Part shown: positions 30,117 to 38,776 of the stretch, in pieces
Position numbering within the stretch: the first letter of the stretch is position 1
Layout of the letters: each line of letters begins with the position of its first letter
NCBI RefSeq assembly: GCF_035917975.1
Contig: NZ_CP109130.1
Span: forward strand, 7,998,001 to 8,062,000
Reading direction: 5' to 3'
Length of the DNA: 64,000 bases
DNA from: Streptosporangium sp. NBC_01756
GTDB lineage: Bacteria; Actinomycetota; Actinomycetes; Streptosporangiales; Streptosporangiaceae
Program-made: the position numbers and the translations under genes
The notes under the pieces: generated by a model
Told to the model about the DNA's origin: nothing
The model's database searches: none
What the model saw: the letters and a program-made list of their open reading frames with translations, nothing else

Positions 30117-31895
30117 ATGCTTCGACATCCGATACTCGCCGCGCTCGGGCGCATCGCGGGTGACGGCCGGAGGACAACCGTGCTGCGACGCCTGTCGGTG
30201 GCCGCGGTGGCGTTCACCGCCGCCGCGACCGTGATCCCCGCCGTTCCCGCCCAGGCCGCCGCCTTCAAGGTGCTGGTCTTCTCCAAGACGGCCGGGTTCC
30301 GGCACGACGCGATCCCCGCCGGGATCCAGGCCATCCGCGACCTGGGGGTCTCCAACGACTTCACCGTGGACACGACCGAGGACTCCAACGCCTTCGGCGC
30401 GACCAACCTCGCCCAGTACAAGGCGGTGGTGTTCCTCAACACCACCGGCGACGTGCTGAACGACACCCAGCAAACCGCCTTCCAGACGTACGTGGACGGC
30501 GGGGGCGGTTACGTGGGAGTGCATTCGGCCGCCGACACCGAGTACAACTGGCCGTACTACGGGCAGTTGATGGGTGCCTGGTTCAACAACCACCCGGCGA
30601 TCCAGCAGGCCACGGTACGGAACGAGGACCGGGCGCACGCCGCGACCGCTCATCTGGGGGCGACCTGGTCACGGATGGACGAGTGGTACAGCTACCGGAC
30701 CAACCCGCGCTCGAACGTGCGGGTCCTGCAGAGCCTGGACGAGAGCAGCTACAGCGGCGGCGGCATGGGTGACCATCCGATCACCTGGTGCCGTCCCCAG
30801 TCCTCCGGCCGCGCGTTCTACACCGGCCTGGGACACACCCAGGAATCGTACGCGGACCCGAACTTCCGCACGCTGCTGCTGGGCGGAATCCGGTACGCGG
30901 CCAAGGCGACCAACGCCGACTGCCGCCCGGAGACCGGCTACACGGCGTTGTACAACGGGTCGACGACGGGCTGGTCGCAGGCCGGGCCGGGGTCGTTCAC
31001 GAACAGCGCCGCCACGCTGACCTCCCAGGGCGGCATGGGCATGCTGTGGTACAGCGCCAAGGAGTTCCGTTCCTACTCGCTCAAGCTCGACTGGAGGCTG
31101 ACCGGCGACTCCAACTCGGGGGTGGTCGTCGGCTTCCCGGCCACCAGCGACGCGAACACGGCGCTCAACACCGGACATGAAGTGCAGATCGACGCGACCG
31201 ACAGCTCGGACAAGACGACGGGGGCGATCTACGGCTTCAAGGCGGCGGACATCACCGCACGCGATGCGGCGTTGAATCCGCCAGGCCAGTGGAATACCTA
31301 CGAGCTGCTGGTGGAGGGTGAGCGGCTGCAGGTGTTCCTGAACGGCGCGAAGATCAACGACTTCACCAACACCGATCCGGTCCGCTCACTCCAGCAGGGC
31401 TACATCGGCATCCAGAACCACGGGTCCGGCGATGTGGCGTCGTTCCGCAACATCCGCATCAAGGAACTGACCAGCGTGACACCCTCGCCGTCGCCGTCGC
31501 CTTCCGGTGACACGGGTGCGTTGCGGGGGGTGGGGTCGGGCCGGTGCCTGGATGTCGCCGGTGCCTCGCAGGCCAACGGTGCCGTGGTGAACATCTGGGA
31601 CTGCAACGGCGGGTCCAACCAGCGGTGGACCTCGACCGGTTCGGGTGAGCTGCGGGTGTACGGCGGCAAGTGCCTGGACGTGAACGCGGCCGGGACGGCG
31701 GACGGCACCGCGGTGATCGTCTGGGACTGCAACGGTCAGAGCAACCAGAAGTGGCGCCTGAACGCCGACGGCACCATCACCGCGGTCGGAAGCGGCAAGT
31801 GTCTGGACGTGTCCGGCTACGGCACCGCCAACGGCACCAAGGTGCACATCTGGACCTGCCAGGGCGGCACCAACCAGAAATGGACCCGGATATGA
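30117..31895 (+). CDS. Secreted ThuA-domain plus 3-keto-disaccharide hydrolase (DUF1080) protein with CBM13
   Basis: A 592-residue exported protein; its signal peptide ends near residue 47 (PAQA). Residues about 50-270 are a ThuA (trehalose-utilisation) flavodoxin/GATase-like domain (FKVLVFSKTAGFRHD, GGGGYVGVHSAADTEYNW, AFYTGLGHTQESY). Residues about 282-448 are a DUF1080/3-keto-disaccharide hydrolase jelly roll (YTALYNGSTTGWSQAG, FRSYSLKLDWRLTGDSNSGVVVGF, YIGIQNHGSGDVASFRNIRI). A Ser-Pro linker and CBM13 end it. In sugar catabolism these families act on 3-keto glycosides made by oxidoreductases. The upstream sugar dehydrogenase, 120 bases away, may supply oxidised substrate. GGAAGGA precedes the ATG. 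Confidence 0.87.
   Translation: MLRHPILAALGRIAGDGRRTTVLRRLSVAAVAFTAAATVIPAVPAQAAAFKVLVFSKTAGFRHDAIPAGIQAIRDLGVSNDFTVDTTEDSNAFGATNLAQYKAVVFLNTTGDVLNDTQQTAFQTYVDGGGGYVGVHSAADTEYNWPYYGQLMGAWFNNHPAIQQATVRNEDRAHAATAHLGATWSRMDEWYSYRTNPRSNVRVLQSLDESSYSGGGMGDHPITWCRPQSSGRAFYTGLGHTQESYADPNFRTLLLGGIRYAAKATNADCRPETGYTALYNGSTTGWSQAGPGSFTNSAATLTSQGGMGMLWYSAKEFRSYSLKLDWRLTGDSNSGVVVGFPATSDANTALNTGHEVQIDATDSSDKTTGAIYGFKAADITARDAALNPPGQWNTYELLVEGERLQVFLNGAKINDFTNTDPVRSLQQGYIGIQNHGSGDVASFRNIRIKELTSVTPSPSPSPSGDTGALRGVGSGRCLDVAGASQANGAVVNIWDCNGGSNQRWTSTGSGELRVYGGKCLDVNAAGTADGTAVIVWDCNGQSNQKWRLNADGTITAVGSGKCLDVSGYGTANGTKVHIWTCQGGTNQKWTRI
31483..31888 (+). repeat. CBM13 cassette, copy 2 of pair B
   Basis: Partner of 29584-29989 (offset 1,899 bases, same orientation). 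Identity ends in the last codons: Arg-Val-stop in copy 1, Arg-Ile-stop here. Confidence 0.9.
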
Positions 31896-31989
31896 CCGCC
31901 ATGTGACACGACCCTGGAGCCGGTCCTGCCCCCATCGGCAGGACCGGCAGCACGGCCTTGACCATCCGCACTACCCCCTTGGAGCTCAC

Positions 31990-34725
31990 ATGTCACCCCT
32001 CAGCCGGCGCCGACTGCTCCAGACAGCAGGCATCACCGCCGCCGCAGCCGCCGCCGGTCAATTCCCCGGCACCGCGCCCGCCTTCGCCGAGGTCGCCCCC
32101 ATCCGCGCCGACATCGGCGTATCCGCCTACGCGTTCGAGTTCGGGCAGGTGCGCCTGACCTCCGGCCGCTGGCTGGACAACCAGAACCGCACCCTGTCCT
32201 ATCTGCGGTTCGTCGACGTCAACCGGCTGCTGTACGTCTTCCGCGCCAACCACCGGCTGTCCACCCAGGGCGCGGCGGCCAACGGCGGCTGGGACGCCCC
32301 CGGCTTCCCCTTCCGCAGCCACATGCAGGGGCACTTCCTGACCGCGTGGGCCCAGGCGTACGCGGTCACCGGTGACACCACCTGCCGGGACAAGGCCAAC
32401 ACCATGGTCGCCGAACTGGCCAAATGCCAGGCCAACAACGGAGCCGCCGGTTTCAACGCCGGCTATCTCTCCGGCTTTCCCGAGTCCGACTTCACCGCGC
32501 TCGAAGCCCGCACGCTGAGCAACGGCAACGTGCCGTACTACTGCGTCCACAAGACCCTGGCCGGGCTGCTCGACGTGTGGCGTCACACCGGCAACACCCA
32601 GGCGCGCGACGTACTGCTGGCGTTCGCCGGCTGGGTCGACTGGCGGACGAGCCGGCTGACCGCCAACCAGATGCAGGCCATGCTGGGCACCGAGTTCGGC
32701 GGGATGAACGCCGTCCTGACCGACCTGTACCAGCAGACCGGCGACGCGCGCTGGCTGACCGCCGCCCAGCGGTTCGACCACGCCGCCGTGTTCAACCCTC
32801 TCGCGGCGAATCAGGACCAGCTCAACGGCCTGCACGCCAACACCCAGGTGCCCAAGTGGATCGGCGCCGCCCGGGAGTACAAGGCCACCGGCACGACCCG
32901 CTACCGCGACATCGCCGCCAACGCCTGGCGTATCACCGCCAACGCGCACACCTACGCGATCGGAGGCAACAGCCAGGCCGAGCACTTCCGGGCGCCCAAC
33001 GCCATCGCCGCGCACCTGACCCGGGATACCGCCGAGGCCTGCAACACCTACAACGTGCTGAAACTGACGCGGGAGCTGTGGCTGCTGGACCCGAACCGGG
33101 CGGAGTACTTCGACTACTACGAGGGAGCGCTGCTCAACCACCTCATCGGCCAGCAGAACCCCGCCGACGCCCACGGGCACGTCACCTATTTCACTCCGCT
33201 CAACCCCGGCGGTCGCCGGGGCGTCGGCCCGGCCTGGGGCGGCGGCACGTGGAGCACCGACTACGACTCCTTCTGGTGCTGCCAGGGGACCGGTATCGAG
33301 ACGAACACCAAGCTGATGGACTCCGTCTACTTCCACAACGGCACGACGCTGACGGTGAACCTGTACACCCCGTCGGTGCTGAACTGGACCCAGCGCGGCA
33401 TCACGGTCACTCAGACGACCTCCTTCCCGGTGAGCGACACCGTCTCGCTCCAGGTCACCGGCAACGTCAGCGGCTCGTGGTCGATGCGCGTCCGCGTCCC
33501 CGCCTGGACGAGCGGCGCCACGATCAGCGTCAACGGCGCTCAGCAGAGCATCGCCACCACGCCTGGCTCGTACGCGACGATCACCCGGTCATGGACCTCG
33601 GGCGACACCGTGACCGTGCGCCTGCCGATGCGCGTGGTCATGAAAGCCGCCAACGACAACCCGGGCGTCCAGGCGATCACCTACGGGCCGCTGGTGCTGT
33701 CGGGCAACTACGGCAACACCGCGCTGTCGGCGCTGCCGTCGCTGGTCCCCACATCGGTCACCCGGACGAGCACGTCGGCACTCACGTTCACGGCGACCGC
33801 CGACACCGCGACCGTCAACCTCGTCCCGTTCTACGACGCCCACGGCCACAACTACACCGTTTACTGGAACGCCAACGGCCAGGGCGGCACGGGGACGGCG
33901 AGCTTCCGGCTGCACAACGCGGCCACCGGGCTCGTCCTCGGTGTCCAGAACATGTCCACGGCCGACGGCGGCCTGGCCGTGCAGTGGGCGGACAACGGCA
34001 CCGCCGACCACGACTGGGCACTGGTCGTGGACGGCGGTGCCGTCAAACTGCGCAACGTCAACAGTGGCAAGGTCCTGGGCGTGGAGAACATGGCCACCAC
34101 GGACGACGCCCGCGTGCTGCAGTGGGGCGACACGGGCACCGCCGACCATCGGTGGACGGTCGTGGACGCCGGAGACGGGACCCACAAGCTCCGCAACGTC
34201 AACAGCGGCAAGCTACTGGCCGTCCTGAACGGCTCCACGAGCCAGGGCGCGCAGGTGGTCCAGGACGCCGACAACGGCAGCGGCGACAACCGGTGGCGCT
34301 TCCTGCCCAACGGTGCGCGCCGCATCCAGAACCTCGCCAGTGGCATGGTGCTGGGCGTGACGAACATGTCCACCTCCGACGGCGGCCTGGTGATCCAATG
34401 GGGCGACTCCGGCACCGCCGACCACCTGTGGACGGCCGTGACCGACACGGGCGGCTACGTCAAACTGCGCAACTCCAACAGCGGCAAGGTCCTCGGCGTC
34501 GAGAACGCCTCGACGAGCGCAGGCGCCCGAGTGGTCCAGTGGGCCGACAACGGCACCGACGACCACCGCTGGCGACTCCGGTACGGCGCCAACGGCTCCT
34601 TCCGCATCCAATGCGCCAACGGCGGCCGCGTCCTGGGCGTCAGCGGCGGATCCACCGCGCAGGGTGCTCAGGTCGTGCTGGCTGACGACACCGGCGCCAA
34701 CGACCGCCTGTGGCGATTTCTGTGA
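31990..34725 (+). CDS. Secreted GH127-family beta-L-arabinofuranosidase with two beta-trefoil modules
   Basis: A 911-residue protein with a Tat-type signal (SRRRLLQTAG, ending AFA near 33). Residues about 45-630 match the GH127/GH146 (DUF1680) beta-L-arabinofuranosidases. The zinc-thiolate site is complete: Glu 349 and Cys 351 in TAEACNTYN and Cys 430/431 in FWCCQGTGIE, corresponding by pattern to Glu338, Cys340, Cys417 and Cys418 of the Bifidobacterium enzyme, whose Cys417 is the nucleophile. Residues 637-911 contain six repeats of the form RNxNSGKVLGVENxSTxxGAxVVQWxDNGTxDHxW, enough for two beta-trefoil domains. GGAG lies five bases before the ATG at 31990. It is 94 bases after the ThuA protein and probably cotranscribed. 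Expected role: release of beta-L-arabinose from plant glycoproteins or arabinan. Confidence 0.9.
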   Translation: MSPLSRRRLLQTAGITAAAAAAGQFPGTAPAFAEVAPIRADIGVSAYAFEFGQVRLTSGRWLDNQNRTLSYLRFVDVNRLLYVFRANHRLSTQGAAANGGWDAPGFPFRSHMQGHFLTAWAQAYAVTGDTTCRDKANTMVAELAKCQANNGAAGFNAGYLSGFPESDFTALEARTLSNGNVPYYCVHKTLAGLLDVWRHTGNTQARDVLLAFAGWVDWRTSRLTANQMQAMLGTEFGGMNAVLTDLYQQTGDARWLTAAQRFDHAAVFNPLAANQDQLNGLHANTQVPKWIGAAREYKATGTTRYRDIAANAWRITANAHTYAIGGNSQAEHFRAPNAIAAHLTRDTAEACNTYNVLKLTRELWLLDPNRAEYFDYYEGALLNHLIGQQNPADAHGHVTYFTPLNPGGRRGVGPAWGGGTWSTDYDSFWCCQGTGIETNTKLMDSVYFHNGTTLTVNLYTPSVLNWTQRGITVTQTTSFPVSDTVSLQVTGNVSGSWSMRVRVPAWTSGATISVNGAQQSIATTPGSYATITRSWTSGDTVTVRLPMRVVMKAANDNPGVQAITYGPLVLSGNYGNTALSALPSLVPTSVTRTSTSALTFTATADTATVNLVPFYDAHGHNYTVYWNANGQGGTGTASFRLHNAATGLVLGVQNMSTADGGLAVQWADNGTADHDWALVVDGGAVKLRNVNSGKVLGVENMATTDDARVLQWGDTGTADHRWTVVDAGDGTHKLRNVNSGKLLAVLNGSTSQGAQVVQDADNGSGDNRWRFLPNGARRIQNLASGMVLGVTNMSTSDGGLVIQWGDSGTADHLWTAVTDTGGYVKLRNSNSGKVLGVENASTSAGARVVQWADNGTDDHRWRLRYGANGSFRIQCANGGRVLGVSGGSTAQGAQVVLADDTGANDRLWRFL

Positions 34726-34735
34726 GTGATCCACC

Positions 34736-34924
34736 ATGGACGACGCGACCGCCGAGAGCATGAAGAACCAGCACCTGATCACCATCAACCAGGACCCGCT
34801 CGGCCTTCGGGCCGTCCGGATCGGCGACGACGGCACGCGCCGCCTACCGGCCAGACGCCCGAACCACGGCGACCGGCTCAGGATCGCGTTCACGGGCCGA
34901 AATTGTCGGTGCCGGGCGCAATGA
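34736..34924 (+). pseudogene. C-terminal fragment of a GH27 alpha-galactosidase-like gene
   Basis: The 62-codon frame contains ESMKNQHLITINQDPLGLRA, which resembles the conserved end of the GH27 catalytic barrel (typically NxEVIAINQDPLG). The catalytic part is missing and the frame ends at a stop inside the ligA leader. It starts ten bases after the GH127 stop. A translated mini-protein cannot be excluded, but a remnant of a lost glycosidase is the simplest reading. Confidence 0.6.
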
Positions 34925-34931
34925 TGGGATC

Positions 34932-37016
34932 ATGACCGACGCACCCCCCAGCACTCTCCTCGCCGATCAGTCCGCCTACGCCGAAGCCGTTCAGCTCGCC
35001 CTGGACGCCGCTGCGGCCTACTACCGCGACGGCACGTCCGCGCTGGACGACGACGCCTACGACCGGCTGGTCCGGGGCATCCAGGCGTACGAGGCCGAGC
35101 ATCCCGACGAGGTGCTGCCGTCCTCGCCGACGGGCAAGGTGGCCGGTGGCGCGGTGGTCGGGGATGTGCCGCACACGGTGCCGATGCTGAGCCTGGACAA
35201 CGTCTTCGGTGCCGATCAGCTGGTCGACTGGGCCGCGTCGCTGGAGCGCAGGCTGGGCCGGCCGGTCACGGCGTGGAGCGTGGAGCCGAAGCTCGACGGG
35301 TTGGCGATCTCCGCGCGTTACCGCGGCGGGCGGCTGGCGCAGCTGGTCACCCGGGGTGACGGGACCGCGGGTGAGGACGTGAGCCACGCGATCGGCACCA
35401 TCGTGGGGCTGCCCGCGAGGCTGGCCGAGCCGGTCACGGTGGAGCTGCGCGGCGAGGTGATGATGACCGCGTCGCAGTTCGAGGACGCGTGCGCCAAGCG
35501 CCAGGCGCACGACGGCACCACGTTCGCCAACCCGCGCAGCGCCGCCGCCGGCGCGCTGCGCGCCCGGTTGTGGCCCTACGTGTGCGAGCTGACGTTCTTC
35601 GGCTACGGCGCGCTGCCGCATCCCGACGACGTCTCCGAGCAGGCCACGCGGCTGCGTGAGCTGCCGCACAGCGAGGTCATGGCGTGGGTCGCCGGCCAGG
35701 GCGTGCAGACCACCGCCGTCACCGACGTCGGCGGGATCGTCGCCTCCACCCTGGAGCAGGTCCAGGAGCGGGTCGAACAGATCGCCGCCAAACGGGCCGA
35801 TCTGACCTTCGGTATCGACGGCATCGTGATCAAATGTGATCTCGCCGCCGACCAGGCACAGGCCGGCTTCAGCTCGCGTGCGCCCCGGTGGGCGACCGCC
35901 TACAAGCTGCCCGCCACCGAAAAGATCACCAAGCTGCTCGACGTGGAGTGGAACGTCGGCCGCACCGGCATCATCGCCCCGCGCGCCGTGCTGGAGCCGG
36001 TCGAGCTCGACGGCAGCGTCGTCACCTACGCCACCTTGCACAACGCCTCCGACATCGCCCGCCGCGGCCTGATGCTCGGCGATCATGTGACCGTCTACAA
36101 GGCGGGCGACGTCATCCCGCGCGTCGAGGCCCCGGTCGTCCACCTGCGCACCGGCGAGGAGCGGCCGATCGCGATCCCGCAGGTCTGCCCGACCTGCGGC
36201 GACGCCATCGACGCCGCACAGGAGCGGTGGCGGTGCGTGCGCGGTCGCGCCTGCCGGGTCATCGCCTCCATCGGCTACGCCGCCGGTCGCGACCAGCTCG
36301 ACATCGAAGGCCTGGCGGAGAAGCGCATCCGGCAGATGCTGGACGCCGGGCTGATCGCCGACTTCGCCGACCTGTTCTACCTGACCCGCGAGCAGCTGCT
36401 GGGCCTGGACCGGATGGGCGAGACCAGCACCGACAATCTGCTGGCCGCCCTGGAGAGGGCCAAGGCGCAACCGCTCAGCAGGGTGTTCTGCGCGCTGGGC
36501 GTGCGCGGCACCGGCCGCTCCATGAGCCGCCGCATCGCCCGGCACTTCGGCAGCATGGACGCCATCCGCGCGGCCGACGCCGCGGCGATCGAGGTGGTCG
36601 AGGGCATCGGCCCGAAGAAGGCACCGTCGGTGGTGGCCGAGCTGGCCGAGCTGGCCGACCTCATCGACAAGCTGGTCAAGGCCGGGGTCACCATGACCGA
36701 GCCCGGCTGGACGCCACCCGCCGATCCCGACGCCGGTGCCGACACCGAGGCGAGCGGCGCGGCCGAGCGGCCGCTGACCGGGATGTCCGTCGTGGTCACC
36801 GGCGCGATGAGCGGGGAGCTGGCGGCGCTGACCCGCAACGAGATGAACGAGCTGATCGAACGCGCCGGGGGCAAGGCGTCCTCCAGCGTCTCGGCGAAGA
36901 CTTCGCTGCTGGTGGCCGGGGAGAAGGCGGGTTCCAAGCGGACCAAGGCCGAGAGTCTGGGCGTGCGGATCGTCAGCCCGGAGGAGTTCGCCGGCCTCGT
37001 CAGCCCGTTCATCTGA
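34932..37016 (+). CDS. ligA: NAD-dependent DNA ligase, LigA type
   Basis: A 694-residue cytoplasmic ligase that seals DNA nicks using NAD. The N-terminal Ia domain (about 15-75) precedes the adenylation domain with the nucleophile Lys 120 in VEPKLDGLA and RSAAAGALR. The OB fold holds ATLHNASDIARRGLMLGD and KAGDVIPRVEAP. A zinc finger follows, Cys-Pro-Thr-Cys-Gly then Cys and Cys about 11 and 17 residues later. Then come HhH repeats (VRGTGRSMSRRIA, VVEGIGPKKA) and a C-terminal BRCT domain (LTGMSVVVTGAMSG). All modules are present. The sequence is fairly divergent (SPTGKVAGG in place of the usual SPTxRVGG), so it may be a second, accessory LigA rather than the housekeeping copy. No standard ribosome site is obvious before the ATG. 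Confidence 0.92.
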   Translation: MTDAPPSTLLADQSAYAEAVQLALDAAAAYYRDGTSALDDDAYDRLVRGIQAYEAEHPDEVLPSSPTGKVAGGAVVGDVPHTVPMLSLDNVFGADQLVDWAASLERRLGRPVTAWSVEPKLDGLAISARYRGGRLAQLVTRGDGTAGEDVSHAIGTIVGLPARLAEPVTVELRGEVMMTASQFEDACAKRQAHDGTTFANPRSAAAGALRARLWPYVCELTFFGYGALPHPDDVSEQATRLRELPHSEVMAWVAGQGVQTTAVTDVGGIVASTLEQVQERVEQIAAKRADLTFGIDGIVIKCDLAADQAQAGFSSRAPRWATAYKLPATEKITKLLDVEWNVGRTGIIAPRAVLEPVELDGSVVTYATLHNASDIARRGLMLGDHVTVYKAGDVIPRVEAPVVHLRTGEERPIAIPQVCPTCGDAIDAAQERWRCVRGRACRVIASIGYAAGRDQLDIEGLAEKRIRQMLDAGLIADFADLFYLTREQLLGLDRMGETSTDNLLAALERAKAQPLSRVFCALGVRGTGRSMSRRIARHFGSMDAIRAADAAAIEVVEGIGPKKAPSVVAELAELADLIDKLVKAGVTMTEPGWTPPADPDAGADTEASGAAERPLTGMSVVVTGAMSGELAALTRNEMNELIERAGGKASSSVSAKTSLLVAGEKAGSKRTKAESLGVRIVSPEEFAGLVSPFI

Positions 37017-37254
37017 TCAGAACTGGAGCGGTCGCATCTGATCGACGAGCCTGAATCAGCCGGCGGACCTGCTCGATTCCGTCCTGCTGGACGCCGATGA
37101 CCGCATCGATCAGGCCTGCGGCGGAGGCCAGGCCGTGGGCGGGCCTGCGAACGGTGTCGCCGAGGCGTACCACCCTGCGATGCGCCGCATCCTGCACGAT
37201 CTCCTCGTCCGCCAGATGCCCTGAGGTTGTCTGCGGCACCGGACCGAGCGACAT
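37009..37254 (-). CDS. Short ORF, possible phosphotransferase N-terminal fragment
   Basis: An 81-codon frame from the ATG at 37254. The stretch RRVVRLGDTVRRPAHG recalls the N-terminal strand of some aminoglycoside-type phosphotransferases (VVRxGDTVRRP), but the kinase core does not follow. Its stop codon overlaps the last bases of ligA on the other strand. It may be a decayed gene; a chance frame is also possible. Confidence 0.28.
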   Translation of the reverse strand: MSLGPVPQTTSGHLADEEIVQDAAHRRVVRLGDTVRRPAHGLASAAGLIDAVIGVQQDGIEQVRRLIQARRSDATAPVLIR

Positions 37255-37339
37255 GACACTACGGCCCAAGGGGGTTGGGGCCGCAGACCGGTAGGGGCCG
37301 ATGAGCGGGCGGTCCGTGTTCCCGCTCGAACAGGAATCC

Positions 37340-37453
37340 CGATCACTCTTCGTGATCGCTGAGGCTGCAAGCCTGTCCCCCTGCTCGCGCTCGCCAGCAG
37401 GGGGCGCACCAGCGCATCACTGACGCCCCTACCGAGGGATCAACCGGTTGATC
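37340..37453. repeat. Cluster of three palindromic elements
   Basis: CGATCAC-TCTTC-GTGATCG at 37340-37358; CCCCCTGCT at 37377-37385 paired with AGCAGGGGG at 37396-37404; and a perfect 16-base palindrome GATCAACCGGTTGATC at 37438-37453. All lie in the 220 bases beyond the methyltransferase stop (minus strand). One or two could be terminators; the last looks more like a protein-binding site. The rest of 37255-37489 shows nothing recognisable. Confidence 0.55.
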
Positions 37454-37489
37454 AAGGACGCCGTCCGCGTGGCGCTCGGCTGTGGTTCG

Positions 37490-38149
37490 CTACGCGAAGG
37501 CGATGACGGCATATCTCTCATCGTGGATGGGCCGCCCCCACAGGTCGGGATCGAGGAGGGGCTCGACACGCAGAGTCTTCACCAGCGGCTGCAGCGCCTG
37601 CACAAGACGCTCGGCCTCGACCCCGCCCATCCACGGCATCGACTCGGATTCGACCTCATAGGACTGGTCCTCACCCGGCTCGGCGGTCGCCCAGCGCCCT
37701 TCGATGAGCACCAAACGCCCGCCGGGACGCAGCAAACCGATCCACCGGGACAGTGCCGCCTCGGGGTCGGGCAGGGTCCACAGCAGGTGACGGGAGAGGA
37801 TCACGTCGAAGGAGGCCCCGATCTCCGCGGGCGGGTCCCCGGCATCCCCCACCATCATCACGGCATCGAAGCCGGCGGCGCTGAGTTTGCGCCGGGCCTG
37901 CTCGACCATCAACGGCGACAGATCCACTCCGGACGGCCGGTGTCCCTGTTCGGCGAGCACCAGGGACAGCGAGCCGGTGCCGCACCCCAGGTCCAGGACG
38001 TCGACCGGCGAAGCCGGCATCCACGAGCGCAACCGCCCTGCCCATGCCGCTCTGACATGGGGGTCGCGAAGACCGTGGTCGGCCTCTTCGTCGAAGGAGG
38101 CGGCGAAGGCATCCCAGAAGGACGCGATTGAAGCACTGGTTTCTGGCAT
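37490..38149 (-). CDS. Class I SAM-dependent methyltransferase
   Basis: A 219-residue cytoplasmic methyltransferase of the UbiE/type 11 kind. The SAM-binding motif I is VLDLGCGTGSLSLVLAE (about residues 50-66), followed by an acidic motif II (SGVDLSPLMVEQAR), VMMVGDAGDPP and the post-motif LLRPGGRLVLIEGRW. The substrate is unknown. The start ATG at 38149 fits the family length. No partner gene is adjacent; the DUF1918 gene is 115 bases upstream in the same direction and might share its transcript. Confidence 0.86.
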   Translation of the reverse strand: MPETSASIASFWDAFAASFDEEADHGLRDPHVRAAWAGRLRSWMPASPVDVLDLGCGTGSLSLVLAEQGHRPSGVDLSPLMVEQARRKLSAAGFDAVMMVGDAGDPPAEIGASFDVILSRHLLWTLPDPEAALSRWIGLLRPGGRLVLIEGRWATAEPGEDQSYEVESESMPWMGGVEAERLVQALQPLVKTLRVEPLLDPDLWGRPIHDERYAVIAFA

Positions 38150-38264
38150 CGGCAGATCATGTCACCCGGCACCGACAAGAACGCACGCCATGCCCGAACA
38201 CCCTGCGTCGGTCAGAGAAAGCAAGGCCTCCTCCAGTGTCTCCGCGCGCACCTCCCCGGTCTGA

Positions 38265-38471
38265 TCAGGATGGTTCAGGTCCTGCGCTCCGATGCTCGAT
38301 GTGGGCGTCCGGTCCCGGGAAGACCAGGGCCTCATGGTCCTGGTCAAGCCAGCGGACCTCGTACGGCGGCGATCCGTCGGGATGGTGCAACGCGGTGATG
38401 ACGCCGATGCGGCGCGGCTCGCCCAAATGGGTGCTTTCAACGACCAGCCGGTCCCCGATGTCTGCCTTCAT
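38265..38471 (-). CDS. DUF1918 small protein
   Basis: A 68-residue cytoplasmic protein. MKADIGDRLVVEST, then GVITALHHPDGSPPYEVRW and EALVFPGPDA match the whole length of the DUF1918 family, common in actinobacteria and predicted to fold as a small SH3-like barrel. Its function is unknown. It lies divergent from the penicillin-binding protein gene, with a 305-base gap between them (38472-38776) in which I see no gene; a short antisense frame there has no recognisable family pattern. Confidence 0.85.
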   Translation of the reverse strand: MKADIGDRLVVESTHLGEPRRIGVITALHHPDGSPPYEVRWLDQDHEALVFPGPDAHIEHRSAGPEPS

Positions 38472-38776
38472 GGCTGACCCCTTCCTTCTTCTCTCCTACA
38501 TTCCCCGTTCTGCCCATGTGTGCGCACCGGCCACCCATCGGTCGACATGGAAGGACTCGCTCTTGACCTGGGATCGGTGAGTTGATCGGTGTCCGCCGGG
38601 GTGCCGGTGGGCGATCTGTCCGGCGGACGGCTCGCCCGGTTGGGCCGCCGGCCGCCCGTTCAAGCCTTTTCCGACCGCGAAGATCCAGGTCACACCATGA
38701 TCCCAGTCGACTGAAAGCCTGGTATGCCCGGGTCTGTCGCTGATATACACCGGGAGGAACCCAGAAGGGGAACGGC

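Noticed and set aside
38496..38750. Minus-strand ORF of 84 codons between the DUF1918 and penicillin-binding protein genes
   Set aside because: Its first third looks protein-like, the rest is Arg/His/Pro-rich; no ribosome site and no known domain.
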